From assembly GCA_019633425.1 (NCBI GenBank), contig WSUB01000163.1:1-64000 (forward strand): a DNA stretch of 64,000 nucleotides, given 5' to 3'. The notes under the pieces are model-generated. The model did not search any database, was not told where the DNA came from, and saw only the letters and a program-made list of their open reading frames with translations. Shown here piece by piece: positions 22,640 through 33,093 of the stretch. The translations under genes and the position numbers were made by a program. This DNA is from Tulasnella sp. 424 (lineage: Eukaryota; Basidiomycota; Agaricomycetes; Cantharellales; Tulasnellaceae). Position 1 is the stretch's first letter; each line of letters starts with the position of its first letter.

Positions 22640-22931
22640 TCTAAACCAACTTGGTCGAGCTGAAGCCTCGATCTTTGAGGGGGAAGAATTTCGTATCTTC
22701 GAATCAAGAAAGATCAAAGTCCAAGTTTGATTTGAGCCGATACATGCGTTTACAATGAGCGCACATGTTGGAGGTGCGGCGTCCCGTTGCCCAGCCACCA
22801 GGAAGTGGCATTCGTTCCAAAGGTCCCGCTCAAATTCCACCACCACCACCGTAATTAGTCGGTACTTCACCTCCTACCCCGCCGAAGTCATCCACTCCAC
22901 CACCACATAATTTGATTAGGCCCGTTCTACT
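22640..22931 (+). promoter_or_regulatory. Conserved upstream block of kinase-TPR gene A
   Basis: Shares with the regions before genes B, C and partly D and E the order: a CAAGAAAGATCA motif, TTGATTTGAGCCGATAC, GCGTTTACAATGAGC, AGGAAGTGGC with CGTTCC nearby, a CCACCACCACC run, and CATCCACTCC close to the start. Spacing is similar in all copies, which supports a common promoter and leader. No single TATA box is obvious. Confidence 0.55.
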
Positions 22932-22982
22932 GTAGCTGACAATATCGAAGAGCTGCAAGAAGCAAGTGGTTCGCACCCACTG

Positions 22983-25900
22983 ATGCGCGCTCAAGATCCT
23001 GCTATCGACGAAGCTGAAGAGGCGATGAGCCGTCTTAGAATCTGTCCGGTGGGCGGCTCTGTTCTATGCACATTTCGCTGGGACTGCACGAGGCTAATCG
23101 TCAGGTTTTGATTTAGAGAGAAGTCCTTGCATCCCTGGGACATCTCCGAATCGAGAAAGCCCGAATCAAACCGTTCGGGGATAAAGCCCCCAAGGCAGGC
23201 GGGAATGCGGACGTGGAGGCAGCGATCCTCTGTCCAGCCTGGCCTTGGAATTTCCTGAGATCCAGAGACACGGAGTACATCGCCGTCAAGAAACTACGTT
23301 TCGACAACGACACCGACGACGATCGAGCTCTCACTGTAAGTCGTCGCAATATTTCCACTCATAGATGGTGCTCTAACCCGGATACCCTTCGTGTCAAGCC
23401 ATTTGCTCATGAGGTCAAACTTCTGAACGAGTTATCTCATCCGGGCGTGGTGAAGATCATTGGTTTTGTCGAAGACGTCGAGCAGGGCATCGCCTGGATG
23501 GTGTTTTCCTGGGAGAAGAATGGCAACTTGCGAGAGTTCGTTCGGTCCGCCAACTGGGAGCTCCCAGAACGCGTATCCTTGGTAAATCTATCTCTTCCGC
23601 AACGAGAATCTGACCTTTGCTCATGGAACCACAGATAGGTGACGTGGCCAGGGGACTTAGCTACCTCCATGGAAGGACCCCACCAATCTGCCACGGTGAT
23701 CTGAAATCGGTAAGCGTAATGTACTTGCTCTTTGTTGCTTGGGCTAACATTTACCTGAATACAGCTCAACATCCTGGTCAATTGCGACAACCGGGCGATT
23801 ATTACCGACTTTGGTTCTGCCCGGACAATGGACTCCGCAACTGCAAAACCAGTTAGAAACGCCGGTGTAGCGGCCGCGGGAATGTTCCAGGATCAAAGGC
23901 CGACGACGGCACCCACCCTGGAGTCATTGAAGCTGGAGCTAGCTCGGTCTGGGGATTTCATCACGCTGACGCGTCCAGTTTGGACCATCCGATGGGCCGC
24001 TCCGGAGCTCCTGGAAGGAGAGTTACCCGGTATCACTAGCGATATCTGGGCATTGGGTTGGATTTGTTGGGAGGTGCGTTGGAGTAAATTGCAGAAAGAT
24101 ATAGGCGTTTACTCATCCTTTCCGGGTCGACCGTTGATCTAGGCTATCACTGGGAATTTTCCATTTGATGAGGAGAATGACGTCGCGATTATTCTACGCA
24201 TCACCAGGGGTGACCTTCCAGCTCTCGGAGATAATGCTCAGCTCAAACAAGTCAAAGCACTCTGTAGCCTGATGGAGCGGTGTTGGAGGTTGAACGCAAA
24301 TGAGCGACCAACGGCTATAAGATGCCAACAAGAAATTTCATTCATGGTAGGTACTCCTCATTATTGTAGGTTATGTGTACCTACTTAGCATTTGCGCAGG
24401 ATCAAGTTATACCTTCGAGCAGCAAAGTAAACGGGTTGGGTACAACTCGTTCGAGCGGACTGTTGTATGCCCTTGGCTCGATGCAACTAAGAAACGGCGA
24501 AACATCTGAAGCAGAAAAGTACTTCCGAGACTCGTTGCAGGTTGCCAAGCTTGTTGGAGATAAGGGGGGCAGGGCTAGAGCTTCTAATGCGCTTGGAGAA
24601 GTGTACGAGATGCGGGGCGAGTATCCCAGAGCCGAGGAGTCGTACATCCAAGCCCGCAACAGCTACTCTCAAATCGGGAATCGACTCGGCCTTGCCAACT
24701 CGGTCAAGGCTCTTGGAGATGTGTACCGGATACAAAATGAATATTCCAAAGCCGAGGAGTCGTACATCCAAGCCCGCGACACCTATTCTCAAATCGAGAA
24801 TCAGGTCGGCTTTGCCGGCTCGGTTCGCCATCTGGGAGACGTCTACCGGATGCAAAGCAACTATTCCAAAGCCGAGGAATCGTTCATCATAGCCCGCAGC
24901 ACCTACTCTCAAATCGGGAATCAGGTTGGCTTGGCCAACTCGGTGGGGGGTTTGGCCGACGTGTACCTCATGCGCAGCAAGTATTCCGAAGCCGAGGAGT
25001 CGTACATCGAGGCCCGCAACGCCTATTCTCAAATCGGGAGTCAGCATGGCTTTGCCAACTCGGTCAAGGGTCTAGGAGATGTTTACCGGATGCAAAGCGA
25101 GTATTCCAAAGCCGAGGAGTCGTTCATCCAAGCTCGCGATACCTACTCTCAAATTGGGAATCAGGTCGGCTTTGCTAACTCGGTCAGGGGTCTTGCCGAT
25201 GTGTACCTGATGTGCAGCAAGTATCGCAAAGCTGAGGAGTCGTACATCAAGGCCCGCGACACCTACGCTCAAATCGAGAATCAGGTCGGCTTTGCCGGCT
25301 CGGTTCGCCATCTGGGAGACGTCTACCGGATGCAAAGCAAGTATTCCAAAGCCGAGGAAGCGTTCATTCAGGCCCGCGACACCTACTCTCAAATTGGGAA
25401 TCAGGTCGGCTTTGCCAACTCGCTCGGGGGTCTGGCCGACGTGTATCTCAAGCGCAGCATGTATTCCAAAGCCGAAGAGTCGTACATCCAAGCTCGCGAC
25501 ACCTACTCTAAAGTCGGGAGTCAGCATGGCTTTGCCAACTCGGTCAAGGGTCTCGGAGATGTGTACCGGATGCAAAGCGAGTATTCCAAAGCCGAGGAGT
25601 CGTACATCCAAGCCCGCAACACCTACTCTCAAATTGGGAATAGGATCGGCTTTGCAAACTCGGCCTTGGGTCTGGGAGAGGTGTACTACATGCAGAAGGA
25701 GTATTCCAAAGCCGGGCTGTCGTGGATCCAAGCCCGCGACGCCTACTCTCAAATCGGGGTTCAGGAAGGTTTTGCGAACTCGATCTCGCGTTTGGGAGAG
25801 ATGTACCAGATGCAAAGCGAGTATCCCAAAGCCGAGGAGTCGTACATCCAATCCCGCAACATCTACTCTCAACTCGGGAATCAGAAAGGCTTCGCCAACT

Positions 25901-28584
25901 CGGTCAAGGCTCTTGGAGACGTGTACCGGATGCAAAGCGAGTACTCCAAAGCCGAGGAGTCGTACATCCAAGCCCGCGACACCTACTCTCAAATTGGGGA
26001 TCAGCTCGGCTTTGCCAACTCGGTCAGGGGTCTGGGAGACGTGTACCACATGCGAAGCGAGTATTCCAAAGCCGTGGCGTCTCTCCTCCAGGGTCGCGAC
26101 ATCTACTCTCAAATCGGGAATCAGTTCGGCTTTGCCAACTCGGTCAACCATCTGGGAGAGGTGTATCTCATGCGCGGCGAGTATTCAAAAGCCAGAGAGT
26201 CGTGCATCCAAGCACGGGACATCTACTCCCAAATCGGGGATCAACAAGGCTTTGCCAACTCGGTCAAGGGTCTGGGAGACGTTTACCGGATGCAAAGCGA
26301 GTATTCCAAAGCCGAAGAGTCGTTCCTCCAGGCCCGCGATACCTACTCTCAACTAGGGAATCAACAAGGCTTTGCCAACTCGGTCAGGGGTCTGGCCGAT
26401 GTGTACCTCATGCTCAAGAAATATTCCACAGCCGAGGAGTCGTACATCCGAGCCCGTGACACCTACTCTCAAATCGGTAATCAGGTCGGCTTTGCCAGCT
26501 CGGTCCGCCATCTGGGAGAGGTGTACCGAATGCGAAGCCAGTATTCCAAAGCCAAAGAGTCATTCATCGCAGCCCGTGACACATACTCTCAAATCGGGGA
26601 TCAGGTTGGCTTTGCCAACTCGGTCGGGGGTCTGGCCGATGTGTACCTCATGTGCAACGAGTATGCCAAAGCCGAGAAGTCGTACATCCAAGCCCGGGAT
26701 ACCTACTCTCAACTCGGGAATCAGGTCTGCTTTGCCAACTCGGTCAAGGGTCTAGGAGACGTGTACCTTAGGCGTGGCGAGTATTCCAAACCCGAGGAGT
26801 CGTACATCCAAGCCCGCGATACCTACTCGCAAATAGGAAATCAGCAAGGCTTTGCCAACTCGCTCAAGGCTCTTGGAGATGTGTACCGGATGCGGAGCGA
26901 GTATTCCAAAGCCGAGGAGTCGTACATCAAAGCCCGCGACACCTACTCTCAAACAGGGAACCAGCAAGGCTGTGCCAACTCTCTCAAGGCCCTTGGAGAC
27001 GTATACCGGATGCGAATCGAGTATTCTAAAGCCGAGGAGTCGTACATCAAAGCCCGCGACACCTACTCTCAAATCGAGAATCAGGACGGCTTCGCCAGCT
27101 CGGCCCGCCATCTGGGAGAGGTGTACCGAATCCGAAGCGAGTATCCCAAGGCGAAGGAGTCGTTCCTCCAAGCCCGCAACATGTACTCTCAAACCGGGAA
27201 TCAGGTCGGCTTTGCCAACTCGGTCGAGGATCTGGCCAATGTGTACCTCATGTGCAGCGAGTATTCCAAAGCCGAGGAGTCTTACATCGAAGCCCGCAAC
27301 ACCTACTCTCAAATCGGGAGTCAGCATGGCTTTGCCAACTCGATCAAGGGTCTGGGAGATGTGTACCGGATGCAAAGCGAGTATTCCAAAGCTGAGGAGT
27401 CGTACCTCCAGGCCCGCAACATCCACTTTCAAATTGGGAATAAGCTCGGCTTGGCGAACTCGGTCTTGGGTCTGGGAAAGGTGTACTGTTTGCAGAACGA
27501 GCATTCCAAAGCCGAGGGGTCGTACATCCAAGCCCGCGACGCCTACTCTCAAATTGGGAATCAGCAAGGCTTTGCCAACTCGGTCAAGGCTCTTGGAGAC
27601 GTTTACCGGATGCAAAGCGAGTATTCCAAAGCCGAAGAGTCGTACATTCAAGCCCGCGACACCTGCTCTCGAATCGGGGATCAGCTCCGCTTTGCCAACG
27701 CGGTCAGCCGCCTGGGAGAGGTCTACCGCATGCAAAGGGAGTATTCCAAAGCCGAGGAGGCCTACATCCAAGCTCACAACGCCTACTCTCAAATTGGGAA
27801 TCAGCAAGGCGTTGCCAACTCGATCTTGCGTCTGGCTGAGGACTATCTCGAGGGCGGCGACTATTCCAAAGCCAAAGAGTGGTACATCCAAGCCCGTGAC
27901 ACCTACTCTCGAATCGAGGATCGGCTCGGCTTTGCCAACTCGGTCATGGGTCTAGGAGATGTTTACCACATCCAAGGCAAGTACTACAAAGCTGAGGAGT
28001 CGTACATCCAAGCCCGCGACACCTACTCTCAAATCAGGGATCAACAGGGCTTTGCCCGCTCGATTTTGCATCTGGCAGAGGAGTACATCATAGGCGGCAA
28101 GTATTCCAAAGCCAAAGAGTCATACATCCAAGCCCGTGACACTTACTCTCGAATCGAGGATCGGCTTGGCTTTGCCAAGTCGGTCAAGGGACTAGGAGAT
28201 GTATACCACATCCAAGGCAGGTACTCCAAAGCTGAGGAGTCGCACATCCAAGCCCGCGACACCTACTCTCAAATCGGTGATCAGCTTGGGTTTGCCAACT
28301 CCGCTCAAGCGCTGGGCCGCGCGTACTCAGCCTCGAGACAGTACGCTCAGGCCGACAAGTCGTACTTGGAGGCACAGGCGGTATATCGTCAGATCGCAGC
28401 CACGAAATCTTTGGCCAGCAACCTGTGGCACCTGGGCCGGCTCCGTCGCCGCCAGGCACAATATGGAGAGGCCAAGCGTCTCGTTTGCGAAGCATCGACA
28501 CTTTATGGCGAACTTGGTCTGAAGAGTGATGTGGCGAGATGTGATACATTTCTTGACAAGGTTCAGCAGCTGATGGCATCTTAA
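22983..28584 (+). CDS. Kinase-TPR receptor-like protein A (34 TPRs)
   Basis: TKL kinase followed by a very long TPR domain. Exons 22983-23048, 23117-23335, 23399-23581, 23635-23709, 23765-24073, 24143-24346, 24400-28584; 1746 aa, all introns phase 0. The kinase (about residues 55-350) has a glycine-loop-like GGNADVEAA, the lysine in IAVKKLRF, AHEVKLLNEL, HGDLKS split by an intron from LNILVN, DFGSAR, RWAAPELL and CWRLNANERPTA. The single large last exon holds 34 repeats of exactly 40 residues; a typical one starts LGDVYRMQSEYSKAEESY. A capping repeat (LGRLRRRQAQYGEAKRLV) precedes the C-terminus. The homologous first codon of the paralogs (22932) is GTA here, so I start at the in-frame ATG at 22983, which removes 17 residues. 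Role inferred: an intracellular receptor in which TPRs bind a ligand and the kinase signals. No signal peptide or membrane segment. Confidence 0.85.
24469..28521 (+). repeat. 34 x 120-bp coding TPR array
   Basis: Thirty-four in-register units of 120 bp, counted from the first LGSMQL to the last LGRLRR without any change of unit length. Units are highly similar at the DNA level (for example gccgaggagtcgtacatcca recurs in most). Two flavours alternate: LGDVYRM and LADVYLM. Larger blocks recur: units 6-9 resemble 16-19, and units 8-11 resemble 23-26, which points to duplication in blocks of about four repeats. Confidence 0.93.
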
Positions 28585-30179
28585 TTCCGGTCCCAGCTTT
28601 CCGTTTAATTATTCCCAAATCTGTTTACCGACCCCTACGTTGACATCGCTTAACATGCACGTTTCAATTTCGCATTGATTTCATTCTCTTTCCTGTCCTT
28701 GTTCCCTCTACAGGTTTTTCGGCGATATTTGTTCGACTCCGTATATCTTCCAGTACATTTATGATTTTGGAGCTGACCGTTCGAACGGGGATTGGATGTC
28801 GTGCATGAAATGTGAATATCCACTTCAGTCCTCGGTGTCATCAAATCCGCGGTCGTGGTTGCGCGTTTAACCTTTCCCCCTCCCTGATTCTAGTGGGCAT
28901 AGCCTCGATATTTGAGGTAGAAGGACCTCGTAAACCTTGTCCCCCATCCAAACCCCGTCGCTCATACTACCGAACCCGGCGCTTCCTCCGCTACACCCCT
29001 CCAAAAACACGCTTTGGTGATCAACCGAAAAGTGCCCCACTCACTGCATTGTCGTATCATCCTGACCCTGAGACTGGCCAACGACTCTACGAAAATACAC
29101 TCTTCATCTCCACCGATTCAAATTCCTATGATTTGATTGTTGAGCGGGATGTCATTTTTTGACGATGCTGAGAGAAGCATGTGCCCGTGAAGAGCTGCGT
29201 CATCGGCTCGGTAGCACCTTCCAAAAGGGCTATCGCTCGTGGTGCTTACGGGCGACTAGCCGGCTGAGCAACTTCACCGTAGTCAACCACCATCACTGAC
29301 GCACGATATTTGATGACGCTCTCAGTTTAAGGGCCCTACTCCAAATTTTCGCCAGGAGGCGATGAGAGGGAAAGAAATGGTCTCTTATTTGCGTTTGACT
29401 CGAGATAAGAGGTGAAAGAGGTCTGAGGATGTCACCACAGAGGAGAACGACAATTCATTGGGTCCGCACCTTTGTCGTCAGTGTGACATGGGGTTGTTCG
29501 ATGTGTAACTCGAGTGACGTCACACCATTGGTTTTTATCCCCCAAGCACAAGATCTTTTCCATGGACACGTCCCGGTAGAAAATGCTAGGGATATAAATT
29601 TGCCAGTCTTACACGCGCCGACACGGTGTGAATGGAAACATTGTCAAATGAGGACTGGTATCTTTTGTACTCGTGTGCTATTGCACCTGTATGGCCGGGG
29701 CTATCACACGTGACTGAAAGCACAAGCGTGGGGTTAGCGCCGCTTTCGATTTCAACCAAACCCCAAGTCTCGACTGATACTCTATCCACCTCTCTGCACA
29801 CACTGTATTAATGCAAGAACAAAAAATCGAACCTCGCACGAAGCACCGCCGACATCCGCATCTCGCCACATGAACTTTGATACTAGTAAGCGGTGCTCTC
29901 ACTGTTCGTTGTTCTTTTCGATGAGGTGGGTCGTTAACGGAAGACGCCTGTAGGATGTACATAGACGCTCAAATTTTATGCATGGCGGAATCACATTGAC
30001 GGACCTTCCAATATTGCAAAAGCACTCTCAATCCCATGCCCAGGCTCGGTGGATGTTGATCTGGCCAACGCTCCCCGTTCATTTCCTCTATCACTCGCAT
30101 CTCTGAGCCAATAGATACCCCCAGGAACCTTTGCCTCTCGACTCCGGACCACAAAACCACCCCTTCATCGGGCCAGCTC
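28585..30179. other. Array spacer A-B, first part
   Basis: No intact gene. About 28775-28950 resembles the upstream control block of the kinase-TPR genes (GTTCGAACGGGGATTGGATG, CCACTTCAGTCCTC, GCCTCGATATTTGAGGTAGA), although no such gene follows. About 28935-29160 matches 62337-62560 downstream of gene E. About 29160-29300 is a block found in every spacer (TGACGATGCTGA then a Cys/Arg-rich short open frame). Confidence 0.6.
29515..29712 (+). promoter_or_regulatory. CRE / inverted CCAAT / CACGTG block, spacer A-B
   Basis: TGACGTCA palindrome at 29515-29522 (ATF/CREB-type bZIP site), followed within a few bases by CCATTGG (inverted CCAAT core), then CACGTG at 29707-29712 (bHLH E-box). The same order and about 190-210 bp spacing occur in the other spacers. 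It precedes the decayed kinase at 30180. Confidence 0.5.
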
Positions 30180-32620
30180 AACTGAGTATCGATACCCGAC
30201 CTGGCTCGCTCGGATGCTTCAACTGGGCTCGAACGACGTTGAATGGGAGAAAGAGCGGCGAACAACCACGGGGAACCGGGTAAGCTGCGTCTCCATTGTA
30301 CCCTTCTGAAAAACCGGACTAAAGCTCGGTTGCAAGTTAGCTTTGCAGTATCACGGAATGCTCCTGCTCGACTCAATTTCAAATCTCGGCTTCGACCATC
30401 TCAGCCTTCACCAGCACCAGCTCTACCATCCAACTAACCAACTCGCCGCGGAAAGTCGAACCCCAACTTGCGCACCAAATTCCCTCCTCCCCACCCCATA
30501 GCATGCGGCCTATATTGAAGAAGTGGTCCTGGACCTTTGACGACGTCAAACTGTCAAGCTCCCCTCAGCGGAGTCGTAAGTCCGACTCGCCTCCAACCAA
30601 TGCCGCTTAGCACTCCACCAGCGCAAGACTCGAGTTTCGGAAGGAAGATCTTGGCTGTACACTGGGAGATTTACGCATATATGCACCGGACAAAACCGCT
30701 TTCAAGGAGCTTTAGGCTTTTTTAGCTTGTCGCGCGCAAGACCCGATATTCGGTGTGGGCTTCCAGCGTTCAAGGGAGCTCCTTTCACGCTTCTCCATCA
30801 TTCTACACCGACCACGTCGATCCGCTCACAGTGATTGATCCCTACTCTACCCCTCACCACTTTCCACGCCGGCAGAATTCTCCGAGCTGAACGACCTCGT
30901 AAACGACGGTTGCGGAACCGTCCTTTTGGCGATTTTGGCTTTGCAACTTGACAGCTGTACACGAAGGGCATGCCGGTTTGACAACCAGCTCCGAATTCAA
31001 AGGGTCAATGTGATGGTGTAGTCGGGAAGTGCTCCTGGTCGAGGAAACGACGTGGAAGAGATATTTGAGGGCGGGGTTGCCTCGGGTTAGAGGTAGGTAC
31101 AGTACCAGCACCTTCGACGAGGTCAAGTAATCCAGCCATCCCTTGTCACTCACTCACTCACCTTTCCCCGTTTTTAGACTATGTCAGGAAGCCCTCCTTA
31201 TCACGACATCAGAAACGACATGGGTGTGCTCATTGTGCGCCCGACCATTCAAAAACGAAAGGCTCAGGAACCGATTCTCACACCTGCGTTCCTCAACGGG
31301 TTACTCGATATCCTTTGAAAATGCGTGACTTTGAGCTTGACAAGCGGCCAGAAGCGCGGATGTGTGTAGCGGCAATCAGTGCACTGAAACCGTGCGGGTG
31401 TGGGTAGGTAGGAATCCGAGTTTGAGCGCCTGGAATGGTACGTCTAATGCTTGGAACGAGTGCAGGGGGAAGCGAGAGGGTTGGAAGGTTGGATCATGAG
31501 CACATCCCCAATCCGATTCAAGGATCCATTCCCCGAGCCACTCTCGACACGGACGTCGCTTAGAAATCCTGCCAACTCTCGCCGCCGTCGAGGATGGAGC
31601 TCGAAGACGAACTTTAAGATATCAGGGTACGTGCTATATTGTACATAAGGTAGTAGGGAACCAGTGGCTGAGCTGATGTTGGGTTCGTTTGATCTCCCGC
31701 GCAGACAACGCTGGTAGGGGACCAGAATGGTCAACCCCTACCGTAAAATTACCGAAGCATCGCGAGGCGACTATCAAACAAGAGTCCGGCGTCAGCAACT
31801 AGCCGTGGCCGCTACGGGGATTTGTCCAGATTCGGTCGTTGTCGACGCCAGCCAGACACGCCAGAGATCCCGTATGAAAAATTCCCCGTGCCATTTCTAC
31901 GCTGCGCAAACCAGTCACACTATCTCGCCAACCTGCGGGAGCTTCACGATATCCTCAGAGACGAAGGTGCTCGATTCGACAACAAGCCGATACCTCTTCT
32001 CCGCCCTCCCGGGCTTCGGACGTCTCGTACGACACTATCCCGACGACTTCCTCTTAGACGTAGCAAGTTTCCTCATCGACGTGTACGACGAGCAGCGCGT
32101 TCGTGGAGGAAATCAGGTTCCCTGCTTAGAGATGGAATTGCAAGCTGCTGAACGGTATCGAGAACTCTCGAGGACTGACGGAAACTTCCTATCACGTCGG
32201 ACTGGAGCGTTAGAAAATACCGTTGCAAGCTACGCAATTCTGGGCTTACACGTGAAGGCACGTGTGTCCGTGGCAGACTCTGGCTCGTACGTTGGTCAGG
32301 TACACCCAGGTCCTGTATCGCTTGGGCCGAGTTTGGAACGACAGCGATGTTGTGGACGCTTACAGGGAGCTTTCAATATATACGATTCGCGGGATTGGGG
32401 GGGGGGGGGACTCGGGTAGCCAAGGGGTTGGCTAGGAGCAGTTCGGAGGCCGTCTGGCTGATGCACTGGTCGACTTGGATCTTTGTCGAGGAAGGGGCGA
32501 CAGAGTGAAACCATTGAAAGTGGAGAATCAGCTTGTAGAAGGCGTTGGGTAAGGGTGGAGGCGAAGAAGAGAAGGGGTGCGCTATTGATCATGACAAGTT
32601 CTAATCACAACAAGTGCGAT
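30180..32620 (+). pseudogene. Decayed second-family kinase gene, spacer A-B
   Basis: Recognisable pieces in order: LARMLQLGSNDVEWEKERR (pre-kinase), EEVVLDL, GDFGFAT in a shifted frame at about 30928, and MSGSPPYHDIRND in the C-lobe at about 31180, then FELDKRPEAR. About 31780-32400 is a helical C-terminal segment (FGRLVRHYPDDFLLDVASFL then IDVYDEQRV). Stops and frame changes break every exon-sized stretch. The family is a TKL kinase with its own C-terminal region, different from the TPR genes. I do not recognise the C-terminal part. Confidence 0.6.
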
Positions 32621-32699
32621 CGAAGAAGGCGTAGGTTAAGGAGTTTGTGTACAAGACATCCCTCATCTTGGAGCGTTTCGTGTCCGAAGTAGACCGCTA

Positions 32700-33093
32700 T
32701 ATATGTTCATGCATTTGGAGCGGAGCGTTTGAACGGGAGCTGGATGCCGTGCACGGAGACAGAGTACATACATATCCACTTCAGTCCTCCGCGTCATTGA
32801 CCTGTCGTCCTTGCGCGTGAAACCTTTCCACCTTCAGGACTCTGCTCGTCATCTTCGAGGCCAGAAAAATCAAAGACAAAGTTTGATTTGCGCCGATACA
32901 TGCGTTTACAATGAGCACACATCCTAGTGCGGCGTACTGGCGTCCCAGCCCCCAGGAAGTGGCGTTCGTTCCCAAGGTCCCCCTCAGATCCCACCACCAA
33001 CCACCACCACCGTACTCAATCAACACTTCACCTCACGCCTCCGGCCAAATAATCCACTCCCCCACCGAATAGCTCGATCAGGATCATTCTGCT
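32700..33093 (+). promoter_or_regulatory. Conserved upstream block of kinase-TPR gene B
   Basis: Same motif order as before gene A: GTTTGAACGGGAGCTGGATG, CCACTTCAGTCCTC, GTTTGATTTGCGCCGATACA, GCGTTTACAATGAGC, CCAGGAAGTGGCG, a CCACCACCACC run, AATCCACTCC, then ATGGCTGACG at 33094. Confidence 0.55.

Noticed and set aside
25072..26151. Long minus-strand open frames (359, 379 and 186 aa) across the TPR exon of gene A, and similar ones in B-E
   Set aside because: They are antisense shadows of the 120-bp coding repeat; their own periodicity is the repeat's, and the plus frame carries the kinase-joined TPR protein.
25292..27955. Plus-strand frames of 354 and 367 aa in a second reading frame of the TPR exon
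   Set aside because: Out-of-frame products of the same repeat (Lys/Pro/Arg/Ser-rich); no stop appears only because the repeat unit has none in that frame.
22983..28584. NB-ARC or NACHT domain between kinase and TPRs
   Set aside because: The kinase C-lobe (ANERPTA) is followed within about 50 residues by the first TPR; there is no room for such a domain and no P-loop was seen.
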